Source: Burkholderiaceae bacterium
Lineage (GTDB): Bacteria; Pseudomonadota; Gammaproteobacteria; Burkholderiales; Burkholderiaceae
NCBI GenBank assembly: GCA_947448695.1
Contig: CANFOL010000002.1
Coordinates: 62,001 to 126,000, forward strand
DNA: 64,000 bases
Reading direction: 5' to 3'
Part shown: in pieces, positions 9,543-19,295 of the stretch
How the letters are laid out: every line of letters begins with the position of its first letter
Numbering within the stretch: the first letter of the stretch is position 1
The notes under the pieces: generated by a model
Databases searched by the model: none
Seen by the model: the letters and a program-made list of their open reading frames with translations, nothing else
What the model was told of the DNA's origin: nothing
Translations under genes and position numbers: made by a program

Positions 9543-10981
9543 TGGGTATTCTCAACAATAAAGTCTTGAATCACATTGACTTTTGGTGACAAATTAAATA
9601 TCCGTTGAGGCAAATTTTCGATGCCGATAAATGCATCCGGTCGATCTGGCAGGTAACCCAAAGCTGTCTCAATTGTTTCAGAAAACTTGACGGGTAAAGC
9701 GGTCTCTAAAACCAGCATTTTGATTCCTGGTTGTAAATAGTTTCTGGCAACCTGAACGCCGTCAGCGGTATGGGTATCAATCACCACACCATATTTTCGA
9801 GAAACTTGCTGAATCGTTTCAATACGATTAGCATGGGTACTCTTTCCTGACACAAAACCAAACTGCTGAATCTGCTCGCGGACAGGATGCTGGGAGTAAT
9901 CAAATCCACCTTGTTCTTCGACTTGAGCGAAAAGTTCTTTAACGAGCGAACCATCTCGTCCTAACCAATCAAATACAAATCTCTCAAAATTACTCGCCTT
10001 GGAAATGTCCATGGATGGACTTGATGTATGGAAGGTTTCAGCAGATTTTCTGGCTCGGTAATGGCCTGTTTTAAAAAACTCATCTAAAACATCATTTTCA
10101 TTCGTAGCAACCACCAATTGATGGATGGGTAAACCCATCATACGAGCGATGTGCCCAGCACACACATTGCCAAAATTTCCTGAAGGAACACAAAATGATA
10201 CTTTCTCTAAACTATTTGTGGTAGCTCTTAAGTATCCCGCGAAATAATAAACCACTTGTGCCACAACTCTTGCCCAGTTGATAGAGTTGACTGTTCCAAT
10301 TTTATATTTGGATTTAAATTCCAAATCATTACTTACAGCCTTAACAATATCTTGAGCATCATCAAAGACACCTTGGATTGCAATGTTGAAAATATTTGAG
10401 TCCTGCAATGAATACATTTGGGCACATTGAAATGCACTCATTTTTCCGGCGGGAGAAAGCATAAAAACACGAATACCTTTCTTGCCTCGCATCGCGTACT
10501 CTGCAGCACTGCCAGTATCCCCAGAAGTAGCGCCTAAAATATTTAATTCTCGCCCATCTTTTGTCAGCGCGTATTCAAAAAGATTACCTAGTAATTGCAT
10601 GGCCATATCTTTAAACGCCAAAGTTGGGCCATTGGATAAACTTAATAAACCAATTTGCGTCTCGGCTTCTTCACCTAACCAATGAATCGGTGTAATTTCG
10701 GCAGCCTCATCATCTGCACGACCATTACAGTACACCTTTGCGGTATATGTCTTGCGCACAATCTGACGTAAGTCCTCTTCGGGAATATCATCTGAAAATA
10801 AGCTCAGCACCTCAAAAGCTAGATCGGCATAACTGAGTTTGCGCCAAGCATCTAAAGTATCTTTCGAAATTTGTGGATAAGACTTTGGCATATACAAGCC
10901 ACCATCCGGGGCTAAACCCGCCAACAAAATTTCTAAAAAAGAAAGCTCTTCAGATCCTCCTCGTGTTGATACGTATTTCAT
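9539..10981 (-). CDS. thrC: Threonine synthase
   Basis: PLP enzyme converting O-phosphohomoserine to threonine. The 480-residue length and N-terminus MKYVSTRGG match the longer type found in proteobacteria and fungi. The PLP lysine lies in LAFKDMAMQ (near residue 115) and the phosphate-binding glycines in LGATSGDTGSAAEYA. It follows hom by 7 bp and overlaps moeA, giving alaA-hom-thrC-moeA-moaD-moaE on the minus strand. Confidence 0.96.
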   Translation of the reverse strand: MKYVSTRGGSEELSFLEILLAGLAPDGGLYMPKSYPQISKDTLDAWRKLSYADLAFEVLSLFSDDIPEEDLRQIVRKTYTAKVYCNGRADDEAAEITPIHWLGEEAETQIGLLSLSNGPTLAFKDMAMQLLGNLFEYALTKDGRELNILGATSGDTGSAAEYAMRGKKGIRVFMLSPAGKMSAFQCAQMYSLQDSNIFNIAIQGVFDDAQDIVKAVSNDLEFKSKYKIGTVNSINWARVVAQVVYYFAGYLRATTNSLEKVSFCVPSGNFGNVCAGHIARMMGLPIHQLVVATNENDVLDEFFKTGHYRARKSAETFHTSSPSMDISKASNFERFVFDWLGRDGSLVKELFAQVEEQGGFDYSQHPVREQIQQFGFVSGKSTHANRIETIQQVSRKYGVVIDTHTADGVQVARNYLQPGIKMLVLETALPVKFSETIETALGYLPDRPDAFIGIENLPQRIFNLSPKVNVIQDFIVENTQ

Positions 10982-10988
10982 GACAGTC

Positions 10989-12311
10989 CTAGCTTAATTC
11001 TTCTAACCTGATTTTAGTGACGGCACCTTTTACAGTACCTAATTGCTCAATCGACCGAATCGCTTCTAGCATATATTTTTCTTGGGTTTGATGCGTGAGT
11101 ATCACCAAGTCTGTCTGACTTTCACCCTGTGCAGCTTCTTTTTGCAACAATGCGTCAATCGAAATATTGTTATCGGCAAGAATCTTCGTAATATTGGCTA
11201 GTACACCTTTTTCATCTGCGACTTTTAAGCGCAAATAATAACTCGTAGTGATTTCACCTATAGGCATTACCACAGTAGGCATTACCTTATCTTCTTGGAA
11301 CGCAAGATAAGGGACACGCTTCATTGGACTAACTGATTCGTAACGCACGATATCCACTAAATCAGCAATCACCGCAGAAGCAGTTGCTTCAGATCCTGCC
11401 CCTTTACCGTAGTAAAGCGTTGTTCCAACTGCGTCTCCGTGAACCTGAACAGCGTTCATAGCTCCTTCAACACTTGCAATCAGTCTATTCGCAGGAATCA
11501 GAGTTGGATGCACCCGCAACTCAATACCATGCGATGTCTTTTTCGTAATTCCCAATAACTTAATCCGATAACCTAATTGCTCAGCATATCGAATATCGAT
11601 TGGCTCTAAATGAGTAATGCCCTCAACGTGAGCTTTATCAAATTGCACTGGTACACCAAACGCGATGGCACTCATAATCGAGGCTTTGTGAGCGGCATCA
11701 ATGCCTTCAATATCAAATGTGGGGTCGGCCTCGGCATATCCTAGGCGTTGCGCTTCTTTCAAAACCTCCTCAAAGGAAGATCCCTTATCTCTCATTTCAG
11801 AAAGAATAAAATTCGTCGTGCCATTAATTATGCCCGCAATCCATTCGATTCGATTGGCTGTTAACCCTTCTCTTAAGGCTTTAATAATCGGAATTCCACC
11901 AGCTACAGCAGCTTCAAATGCAACAATCACACCTTTTTCTTTAGCTGCTGCAAAGATCTCATTGCCATGAACCGCGATCAAGGCTTTGTTGGCGGTAACG
12001 ACATGCTTGCCATTCGCAATCGCAGCCATAACTAACTCTTTTGCGATTCCATATCCACCAATCAATTCAATGACAACATCAATCTCAGGATTTTGAATCA
12101 CTGCATATGCATCACTCACGATTTGTGCACGACCTTGAACAATCTCTTGTGCACGTGCGGTATTCAGATCGGCAACCATCTTAATCTGAATATCTCTGCC
12201 AGCACGTCGCTCAATTTCAGAATGATTTCGCTGCAAAACAGAAAATACTCCGCCACCAACCGTGCCAACACCTAATAAACCAACTTGTAAAGGTTTCATT
12301 TCATTAACCAT
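10989..12311 (-). CDS. hom: Homoserine dehydrogenase
   Basis: Reduces aspartate semialdehyde to homoserine, the branch to threonine and methionine. The protein (440 residues) has the NAD(P)-binding GLLGVGTVGGGVF at the N-terminus, the catalytic segment GIINGTTNFILSEM, and a C-terminal ACT domain (YYLRLKVADEKGVLANIT, about 355-430) that usually senses threonine. It is monofunctional, with no aspartate kinase fused. An alternative ATG four codons downstream (12299) cannot be excluded, since neither start has a clear ribosome binding site. Confidence 0.95.
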   Translation of the reverse strand: MVNEMKPLQVGLLGVGTVGGGVFSVLQRNHSEIERRAGRDIQIKMVADLNTARAQEIVQGRAQIVSDAYAVIQNPEIDVVIELIGGYGIAKELVMAAIANGKHVVTANKALIAVHGNEIFAAAKEKGVIVAFEAAVAGGIPIIKALREGLTANRIEWIAGIINGTTNFILSEMRDKGSSFEEVLKEAQRLGYAEADPTFDIEGIDAAHKASIMSAIAFGVPVQFDKAHVEGITHLEPIDIRYAEQLGYRIKLLGITKKTSHGIELRVHPTLIPANRLIASVEGAMNAVQVHGDAVGTTLYYGKGAGSEATASAVIADLVDIVRYESVSPMKRVPYLAFQEDKVMPTVVMPIGEITTSYYLRLKVADEKGVLANITKILADNNISIDALLQKEAAQGESQTDLVILTHQTQEKYMLEAIRSIEQLGTVKGAVTKIRLEELS

Positions 12312-12336
12312 AGGAGATACAACATATTTGAAAAAA

Positions 12337-13587
12337 TTACTTATTTACTATTTTAAGGGAGTTGGTTCCCATGCGAGCACTGTAACGAGCCAAAAATTTG
12401 GCCAAACGTGCGATCGCTTCTCGTAAAACATCTTCATTGGGTAAAAATACTAAGCGAAAATGGTCTGGATGAGGCCAGTTAAAGCCGGATCCTTGAACTA
12501 AAAGAACCTTCTCTTCCTTTAAAAATTCAGCAATAAACTCTTGGTCATTTTTAATGGGATACATCTCTGGATCTAATTTGGGAAACAAATATAAAGCGGC
12601 ATCAGGCTTGACACATGTCACGCCAGGGATTTTTGTAATTAAATCATAAGCGAGATCACGCTGACGTCGAAGCCTACCACCTTCTGCAACTAATTCATCA
12701 ATGCTTTGATATCCGCCTAAGGCCGTCTGAATCGCCCATTGTCCAGGAACGTTTGCGCACAAACGCATCGACGATAGCATATTGAGGCCTTCAATATAGT
12801 CCATGGCAGATTCTTTATTGCCAGAAACAAACATCCAACCTGCGCGATAACCACAAGAACGGTAATTTTTTGATAATCCATTAAATGTAATCATCAATAC
12901 TTCTTCCGATAATGATGCAATCGATGTATGCGCTTTACCTTCATACAATGTTTTATCGTAAATTTCATCTGCAAAAATAATCAGTCCAAACTCCTCTGCA
13001 AGCTGAACAATGGCTTTTAAACTTTGCTCACTGTATACAGCACCGGTAGGATTATTGGGATTAATTACGACAATACCCTTGGTATTGGATGTAATCTTTG
13101 CCCGCATATCATCGATATTCGGCGCCCAATTATTCTCTTCGTCACACATGTAATGAATCGGTGTTCCACCAGACAAACTCACTGCAGCTGTCCACAAAGG
13201 ATAATCTGGGGCAGGGACTAATACTTCGTCCCCATTATTGAGTAATGCATTCATTGCCAAAACAATTAATTCAGAAACACCATTACCGGTATAAATATCA
13301 TCTACAGTTACTCCCTTAATATTCTTTTCTTGGGAATAATGCATGATGGCTTTACGAGCTGTAAAAATTCCTTTTGAATCAGAATAAGCCGCAGAATTGA
13401 CCAGATTCCTAATCATGTCTTGCTGAATTTCTTCTGGTGGATCAAAACCAAATACGCCAACATTACCGATATTGAGCTTAATGATCTTCTGCCCCTCCTC
13501 TTCCATGCGAGAGGCAAGCTCTAAAACAGGTCCACGGATGTCGTAGCAGACATTATTTAATTTGTTAGATTTTAAAAATGTTTTCAC
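12337..13587 (-). CDS. alaA: Glutamate-pyruvate aminotransferase AlaA
   Basis: PLP-dependent class I aminotransferase making alanine from pyruvate. The N-terminus (SNKLNNVCYDIRGPVLELA) and the stretch GNGVSELIVLAMNALLNNGDEVLVPAPDYPLWTAAVSLS resemble E. coli AlaA closely. The PLP lysine is in FNGLSKNYRSCGYRAGWM (near residue 245). Just upstream of hom-thrC, it is probably the first gene of that operon. The C-terminal extension after LARY is not conserved in my recollection. Confidence 0.88.
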   Translation of the reverse strand: MKTFLKSNKLNNVCYDIRGPVLELASRMEEEGQKIIKLNIGNVGVFGFDPPEEIQQDMIRNLVNSAAYSDSKGIFTARKAIMHYSQEKNIKGVTVDDIYTGNGVSELIVLAMNALLNNGDEVLVPAPDYPLWTAAVSLSGGTPIHYMCDEENNWAPNIDDMRAKITSNTKGIVVINPNNPTGAVYSEQSLKAIVQLAEEFGLIIFADEIYDKTLYEGKAHTSIASLSEEVLMITFNGLSKNYRSCGYRAGWMFVSGNKESAMDYIEGLNMLSSMRLCANVPGQWAIQTALGGYQSIDELVAEGGRLRRQRDLAYDLITKIPGVTCVKPDAALYLFPKLDPEMYPIKNDQEFIAEFLKEEKVLLVQGSGFNWPHPDHFRLVFLPNEDVLREAIARLAKFLARYSARMGTNSLKIVNK

Positions 13588-13661
13588 AATAATTTAAGTT
13601 TCAAGTTTTCCAGCTTCATTAACGCTAGCTATAATCACTATATTATGACAGAGCTATCACC

Positions 13662-14039
13662 GTGAAACTACAACCTGACCCAAAACAGTCTCTCAATACC
13701 GTTACGCGCTATGATTCCCAATATATCGAAATCAATGAGCAGCGCTTTGAAAATTCGATTATCGTGATGCCCGAGGGAGAAATACTCCCCTGGAATGTTA
13801 GTCATTTTAATCAGCTTCAAAAATCAGACTTTATGCTCATTCTTGAGAAAAAACCCGCCCTTGTCATCTTTGGTAGCGGCAAACGCTTGCATTTTCCACA
13901 ACCAGCACTACTGCAAGACCTCATTGGGGCAAAAATCGGCTTTGAAACCATGGATACCCAAGCTGCTTGCCGGACATACAATATTCTGATGAGTGAGGGA
14001 CGACTCGTTTTGGGTGCCTTTTTGATTGAAGCGAAATGA
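13662..14039 (+). CDS. Mth938-like domain protein (DUF498)
   Basis: A 125-residue protein of the Mth938/NDUFAF3-like fold, seen from IIVMPEGEILPWNV, a short hydrophobic core strand ALVIFGSGKRLHFP and the C-terminal METMD-type motif FETMDTQAACRTYNILMSEGRLVLGAFL. The function of bacterial members is unknown. The start is GTG; a separate ATG at 13645 is out of frame and stops after six codons, overlapping this start. Its stop overlaps the arnT start (ATGATG), so it heads the lipid A modification operon and is presumably co-translated with it. Whether it takes part in that pathway is open. Confidence 0.85.
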   Translation: MKLQPDPKQSLNTVTRYDSQYIEINEQRFENSIIVMPEGEILPWNVSHFNQLQKSDFMLILEKKPALVIFGSGKRLHFPQPALLQDLIGAKIGFETMDTQAACRTYNILMSEGRLVLGAFLIEAK

Positions 14040-15760
14040 TGCTTGAAAACTTAAAAAAAAATGCATCATTCTTTTCAGATAAAAATTGGGGGCTCAGTCA
14101 TCTCCTTTGGATTTCTTTATTAGCGATTATTTGGTTAGGCTCCTTAGGTTGGCGCCACCTTATCCCCTCAGATGAAGGACGCTATGCTGAAATTGCCCGC
14201 GAAATGCTTGAAAGTGGTAATTGGATCGTACCTCGCTACAACGGCTATCTTTATTTTGAAAAACCACCTTTACACATGTGGGCAACGGCCTTCACATTTC
14301 AGCTCTTTGGATTAGGGGAATGGCAAGCGCGCTTGTGGAGTGGTCTTACATCGTTCTTCACTATTCTTGTAGTAGGGTTTACTGTTTATAGAATATGGGG
14401 TATTCGAGCAGCCACCATCACCGCCCTGGTACTTGCCTCTTGCCCCCTATGGATCATCGGCGGTCACTTTAATTCCCTCGACATGGGCATTGCATTTTTT
14501 ATGTCAGCCGCTCTATGTGCGCTGATGCTAGCTCTGCATGCCACGGAAAAATCTCTCGAGGAACAATTATGGATGCTGGCTTGCTGGTCAATGATGGCTC
14601 TATCTGTTTTATCGAAAGGCTTAATTGGTGTGGTTTTACCTGGCTTGGTTTTGGTTATTTACTCCATCACGGGCAAAGATTGGCACTCTTGGAAAAGAAT
14701 GCATTGGCTGTGGGGCATGCTCATTTTCTTTCTGATCACAACACCTTGGTTTGTTCTCATATCTCAAAAACACCCAAGCTTTATTGATTTTTTCTTTATT
14801 CATGAACATTTTGAACGGTTTACAACCAATGAACATCAAAGAAGCGCCCCTTGGCATTTCTTTATTCCACTCATTTTAGTTGGCGTTTTGCCTTGGTTAC
14901 TCCATCTTCCTAGAGCACTTTTATTAGGTTTTCATAGTCGCCTAGATCATTCAACATCATTTAAACCACTTTGGTTATGCTTGATTTGGGTTCTATCTAT
15001 CACTGTTTTCTTTAGCTTATCAAACTCAAAACTACCGGGCTACATCTTTCCTGTCATTCCAGCATTGGCCATCTTGATGGGTTATGCGATCTGGCGATTG
15101 CTCGAAAATAAAGACCAATTAAACCACCTTGGGTTAAAGATCTGGAAGGCGCAACTCATTATTTTTGGAATCGTATTTTTGATTGGCCTTTTCTTTGTGC
15201 CGAAAATTGCCTCTACGGGGGAAATCTATGAGGCGCAGGGATATGCCACTTATGCAAAAATCGTTGGTGCAGCCCTTTTCATTGGTACATTGGGATGTTT
15301 ATTGGCCTGGCTATATCGCCAAAATATCATCAAAAGTATGTTAATTTTCTCGAGCGTAATGATTACGGTTGCCTTGACTGCTGGAACTGGGCATGAGACT
15401 GTTGGACGTTTGCTTTCAGGCTACGATCTTGCGCAACAGGCAAAACCTCTCATACAAAAGGAAGACCCTTTATATGGCCTACAAATCCTTGATCATACGG
15501 TGCCATTTTATTTAGAGCATCCTCTCATCATGGTTGAATTTAAAGATGAACTGGCTTTTGGTATTTCTCAAGAACCGGAAAAATGGATTCCTACCGCTGA
15601 TGAATGGATGACGCTTTGGATAGCTAATCCGAACAAAAAAGAATTTGCATTGATGACGACCGGCAAATATCAAGAACTCATACAAAGAAAATTCCCGATG
15701 GAAGTTATTGCGGAAGATTCCTTACGTATCATAATAGGTAAACCTACTAAAAATAATTAA
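14036..15760 (+). CDS. arnT: ArnT-like lipid A aminoarabinose transferase
   Basis: Inner-membrane GT83 glycosyltransferase that moves L-Ara4N from undecaprenyl phosphate to lipid A on the periplasmic face, reducing negative charge and polymyxin binding. The 574-residue protein has a first loop with the catalytic acidic segment PSDEGRYAEIAREMLESGNW and YLYFEKPPLHMW, then about 11-12 hydrophobic helices and a soluble C-terminal part. Related PMT-type transferases can use other sugars. The complete arn set around it makes the aminoarabinose role likely. It may start at either of two consecutive ATGs. Confidence 0.88.
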   Translation: MMLENLKKNASFFSDKNWGLSHLLWISLLAIIWLGSLGWRHLIPSDEGRYAEIAREMLESGNWIVPRYNGYLYFEKPPLHMWATAFTFQLFGLGEWQARLWSGLTSFFTILVVGFTVYRIWGIRAATITALVLASCPLWIIGGHFNSLDMGIAFFMSAALCALMLALHATEKSLEEQLWMLACWSMMALSVLSKGLIGVVLPGLVLVIYSITGKDWHSWKRMHWLWGMLIFFLITTPWFVLISQKHPSFIDFFFIHEHFERFTTNEHQRSAPWHFFIPLILVGVLPWLLHLPRALLLGFHSRLDHSTSFKPLWLCLIWVLSITVFFSLSNSKLPGYIFPVIPALAILMGYAIWRLLENKDQLNHLGLKIWKAQLIIFGIVFLIGLFFVPKIASTGEIYEAQGYATYAKIVGAALFIGTLGCLLAWLYRQNIIKSMLIFSSVMITVALTAGTGHETVGRLLSGYDLAQQAKPLIQKEDPLYGLQILDHTVPFYLEHPLIMVEFKDELAFGISQEPEKWIPTADEWMTLWIANPNKKEFALMTTGKYQELIQRKFPMEVIAEDSLRIIIGKPTKNN

Positions 15761-16131
15761 TGAACCTAAACACTTTTTCTTATCTATTTGCTGGTATTTT
15801 ATTGAATGCTTGCGCACAATTACTCCTCAAAGCCGGGACGCTTCGTTTAGGAGAGGTTTCTTTAGCCCCTAGTACCTTAATCTCGACCCTTGGTCATCTC
15901 GCTACTAACCTTCCTATTATTGCTGGCTTATGTCTATACGGCCTTTCCGTCATCACTTGGATTGCCGGTCTTTCTCGAGTAGATGTTTCAATCGCATATC
16001 CACTTTTATCATTAGGTTATGTTGTCAATGCCATTGCCGCTTATTTTCTTTTTGGTGAAGCATTAACCCCGCAACGATTGATCGCAATTGGTATTATTTT
16101 GCTCGGCGTTTATATCCTTGCACGCTCTTAA
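15760..16131 (+). CDS. Small EamA/EmrE-type subunit, ArnE/ArnF-like flippase
   Basis: A 123-residue membrane protein with four predicted helices, resembling small multidrug-resistance/ArnE-ArnF proteins (segments LLNACAQLLLKAGT, SVITWIAGLSRVDVSIAYPLLSLGYV, IGIILLGVYIL). In enterobacteria ArnE and ArnF form a heterodimer moving undecaprenyl-P-L-Ara4N across the inner membrane. Here only one such gene is found, so it may act as a homodimer. Its start overlaps the arnT stop by one base. The position inside the operon is the strongest evidence for its role. Confidence 0.85.
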   Translation: MNLNTFSYLFAGILLNACAQLLLKAGTLRLGEVSLAPSTLISTLGHLATNLPIIAGLCLYGLSVITWIAGLSRVDVSIAYPLLSLGYVVNAIAAYFLFGEALTPQRLIAIGIILLGVYILARS

Positions 16132-16142
16132 GGCTCTCCTTC

Positions 16143-17309
16143 ATGAACCACTCCAATCTTCCCTTTCTGCCTTTCACAAAACCAACGATTGATGAAGCAA
16201 CTATTTCAGCGGTGGGTGATGTCCTGCGCTCTGGCTGGATTACGAATGGTCCTAAATGTCTTGAGCTTGAAAAATCATTATCAGATTATTTCGGGGGGAG
16301 AACCGTTCGCTGTTTTGCAAATGGTAGCGCCACGATGGAAATCGCTCTTCGGGTAGCAAATATTGGGCCCGGTGATGAAGTTATTACAACGCCAATGTCC
16401 TGGGTTTCAACTTCGAATGTCATCTTAGCGGTCGGTGCACGACCAATTTTTGTTGATATTGACCCACGCACCCGTAATCTCAATTTAGAACTCATCGAAG
16501 CTGCGATCACCCCCCAAACAAAAGCGATCATGCCAGTCTATCTGTCAGGACTACCTGTGGATATGGTGCGACTTTATCAAATCGCTCATCAATACAAACT
16601 TCGTGTCGTGGAAGATGCTGCTCAAGCTTTAGGCTCTTCTTGGCTTGGTGATACCATCGGCAGTGCGAATCATTTCCCATCCGATCTCGTCAGTTTTAGT
16701 TTTCAAGCAAATAAAAACCTGACAACGATTGAAGGCGGTTGCCTTGTGATGAATAACGAAATAGAAGCAATTCTTGCGCAAAAATTGCGTATTCAAGGCG
16801 TAACTAGGACTGGCCTTGACGGCATGGAAGTTGATGTTTTAGGTGGCAAGCATAATCTAACCGATGTGAATGCTGTCATTGGTATTCATCAACTAAAACA
16901 ACTTCCAGATTTGATGCAGCAACGCCAAACTTTAGCTACACACTATTTTGATTGTTTTGAAAAAACAACTCTTATCGAGCAAGGATTGGAACTTCCGCCA
17001 AAGGACTTTACGAACTCCAACTGGCATATGTTTCAAGTCGTTTTACCCATTGAAAAACTTCATCAATTAGGCATGAATCGTGCAACGGTCATGCAAAAAC
17101 TAAAAGATATGAATATTGGGACAGGTGTTCACTACCCCCTTATTAATGACTTTAAGCTCTACCGAGAATTAGGGTATAACTCAAATCAAACTCCTATTGC
17201 ACAACGCGTAGGCTCGGCCATACTCACTTTACCTCTATTCCCATTAATGACAAGTTATGATGTGGAACGAGTGGTGCATGCTTTGCAACTTGTTCTAAAA
17301 GAAATTTGA
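16143..17309 (+). CDS. arnB: UDP-4-amino-4-deoxy-L-arabinose aminotransferase ArnB
   Basis: PLP enzyme of the DegT/DnrJ/EryC1 family that transaminates UDP-4-ketopentose to UDP-L-Ara4N. The 388-residue protein has the PLP-binding Lys in SFQANKNLTTIEGG (near residue 188), VEDAAQALGSSWLGDTIGS and the C-terminal HYPLINDFKLYRELGY segment. It is the third gene of the arn operon, 11 bp after the flippase gene. Length and order agree with ArnB. Confidence 0.93.
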   Translation: MNHSNLPFLPFTKPTIDEATISAVGDVLRSGWITNGPKCLELEKSLSDYFGGRTVRCFANGSATMEIALRVANIGPGDEVITTPMSWVSTSNVILAVGARPIFVDIDPRTRNLNLELIEAAITPQTKAIMPVYLSGLPVDMVRLYQIAHQYKLRVVEDAAQALGSSWLGDTIGSANHFPSDLVSFSFQANKNLTTIEGGCLVMNNEIEAILAQKLRIQGVTRTGLDGMEVDVLGGKHNLTDVNAVIGIHQLKQLPDLMQQRQTLATHYFDCFEKTTLIEQGLELPPKDFTNSNWHMFQVVLPIEKLHQLGMNRATVMQKLKDMNIGTGVHYPLINDFKLYRELGYNSNQTPIAQRVGSAILTLPLFPLMTSYDVERVVHALQLVLKEI

Positions 17310-17349
17310 GTTTTTTCCCTTTTTAAAAAAAACAACATAAAATCTAAGA

Positions 17350-18351
17350 ATGCAGACCATTTCTGATTCTTTACAAAAGCTAGTTCCCCAAATTCCATCT
17401 CACCCATTGGTTTCCATTGTGATACCAGTTTATAACGAGGAGGAGGGCCTAGAGCAGCTGTTTACGCGCTTATATTCTTCACTCGATCAACTTGTGATTG
17501 ACCTTTCAGTTCGTTATGAAGTTGTTTTTATTAATGATGGTAGCAGTGATCAGTCCGCTGCAAAGCTTGCAGCGCAGTTTGAAAAACGTCCAGATACAAC
17601 CCGCGTCGTTCTATTTAATGGTAACTTTGGTCAACATATGGCGATCATGGCTGGTTTTAATTACTCCCATGGTGATTTTGTGATTACCTTGGATGCTGAT
17701 TTACAAAACCCCCCTGAGGAAATCCACCGTATTGTGGAACTCCTATTAAAAGGCCATGATTACGTTGGCACCATCCGCGAGGCAAGAAAAGACTCGCGCT
17801 TTAGGCGATATGCCTCTAAAGCAATGAATCAATTGCGTGAACGCATCACTAAAATCACCATGACTGATCAAGGCTGTATGATGCGTGGCTATAACCGTCG
17901 TATCGTCAATCTCATGAAAAAAAGTAAGGAGTTAAATACTTTTATTCCTGCCTTAGGCTTTACTTATGCCAGTCACCCTATCGAAATTAAGGTTAAACAT
18001 GAAGAGCGTTTTGCCGGTGAATCCAAATACTCTCTCTATCAATTGATTCGCCTTAACTTCGATTTGGTTACAGGATTCTCAGTCTTACCCTTGCAAGCTT
18101 TTTCTTTAATTGGCTTCTTTTTAGCTCTTGGCTCTGCAGCTTTATTTATCTACCTTATATTCCGAAGATTTATTATCGGCGCTGAGGTGGAAGGTGTGTT
18201 TACCTTGTTCGCGTTAAATTTTTTCCTGATGGGTGTCCTCCTTTTTGGCCTTGGACTACTCGGAGAATATGTGGGGCGTATCTACCAACAAGTACGTAAA
18301 CGCCCAAGATATGTAGTTATGGGAGTATTGGAACAGGATGATCAACAATAA
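17350..18351 (+). CDS. arnC: Undecaprenyl-phosphate 4-deoxy-4-formamido-L-arabinose transferase ArnC
   Basis: GT2-family transferase that loads UDP-L-Ara4-formyl-N onto undecaprenyl phosphate at the cytoplasmic face. The catalytic domain starts at SIVIPVYNEEEGLEQLF (residues about 23-39) with TLDADLQNPPEE as the metal-binding DxD-like region. Two C-terminal transmembrane helices (about 235-310) anchor it. The overall pattern matches the ArnC/DPMS group at 333 residues. The end overlaps the next gene by 14 bp. Confidence 0.93.
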   Translation: MQTISDSLQKLVPQIPSHPLVSIVIPVYNEEEGLEQLFTRLYSSLDQLVIDLSVRYEVVFINDGSSDQSAAKLAAQFEKRPDTTRVVLFNGNFGQHMAIMAGFNYSHGDFVITLDADLQNPPEEIHRIVELLLKGHDYVGTIREARKDSRFRRYASKAMNQLRERITKITMTDQGCMMRGYNRRIVNLMKKSKELNTFIPALGFTYASHPIEIKVKHEERFAGESKYSLYQLIRLNFDLVTGFSVLPLQAFSLIGFFLALGSAALFIYLIFRRFIIGAEVEGVFTLFALNFFLMGVLLFGLGLLGEYVGRIYQQVRKRPRYVVMGVLEQDDQQ

Positions 18352-19264
18352 AGCGATTGTCTTCGCTTATCATACGGTAGGCTTTGAGTGCCTGAGTAGT
18401 CTCTTACATCATGGTTTTGAAATACCGTTAGTCATCACCCATGAAGACTCTCCAACAGAAAATATATGGTTTCAATCAGTTCGTGACTTATGTCTAAAAC
18501 ATCGCATTCCCTATATCACTCCTGGCAATTTGAATGATCCTGAGCTAATCAACCGACTGCGCTCCTACCAGCCAGATTATTTATTTTCTTTTTATTATCG
18601 AAACATGATTCCACCATCGATTTTAGAAATTGCCAACATTGCTGCATTGAATATGCATGGCTCTCTATTACCCAAGTACAGAGGCAGGGTACCCATCAAT
18701 TGGGCCGTACTCCATGGGGAAACTAAAACGGGTGCTACGCTTCATATCATGGAAGAAAAACCTGATGCGGGAGACATTGTCCATCAAAAATCTATTCCTA
18801 TACTTCCCGATGAAACTGCCTTTGAAGTATTTAATAAAGTGGCAAGCGTTGCAAAAGCGACTCTCGAAGAAATGATCCCGGATCTCTTATCTGGCGAATT
18901 TCCAAGACGCCCAAATCGCTTACAAGAAGGGAGCTATTTTGGCGCCCGCAAAGCCGAGGATGGTAGGATTAATTGGCAAAAAAATGCGGAGGACGTCTAT
19001 AACCTCTTTCGGGCGGTAGCACCACCCTATCCTGGCGCTTTTACAGAAATTGCAGATAAAAAATATATCCTGACTAAAGCGATGTTGGCTAGCCCACCTT
19101 TTCGTCAAAATAATCCTCCACTTGGATTACAAGTCGTTGATAATCGGATTTATGGCTTTTGTGGGGATGATCGTGCCCTTCTTGTCATGCAACTAATATG
19201 TGATGGTCAAGAGATTTTACCCGCAGACCTGCAACAAATTCTTTTGAGCACAACAAAAGCATAA
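18338..19264 (+). CDS. UDP-L-Ara4N formyltransferase (N-terminal half of ArnA as a separate gene)
   Basis: Transfers a formyl group from 10-formyl-tetrahydrofolate to UDP-L-Ara4N. The 308-residue protein has the formyltransferase core NMHGSLLPKYRGRVPINWAV with the catalytic Asn-x-His, followed by GATLHIMEEKPDAGDIV containing the catalytic Asp, and the C-terminal OB-like domain (INWQKNAEDVYNLFRAVAPPYPGA). In E. coli this activity is the first half of bifunctional ArnA. Here it ends with its own stop and a 31-bp gap before the decarboxylase gene. Confidence 0.92.
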   Translation: MINNKAIVFAYHTVGFECLSSLLHHGFEIPLVITHEDSPTENIWFQSVRDLCLKHRIPYITPGNLNDPELINRLRSYQPDYLFSFYYRNMIPPSILEIANIAALNMHGSLLPKYRGRVPINWAVLHGETKTGATLHIMEEKPDAGDIVHQKSIPILPDETAFEVFNKVASVAKATLEEMIPDLLSGEFPRRPNRLQEGSYFGARKAEDGRINWQKNAEDVYNLFRAVAPPYPGAFTEIADKKYILTKAMLASPPFRQNNPPLGLQVVDNRIYGFCGDDRALLVMQLICDGQEILPADLQQILLSTTKA

Positions 19265-19295
19265 AATAGAACTTATTTACCAACGGAATTCACTC

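Noticed and set aside
13645-13664. A six-codon ORF (MTELSP) overlapping the GTG start of the Mth938 gene
   Set aside because: It could be a leader peptide, but it lacks any regulatory codons or clear ribosome binding site; probably chance.
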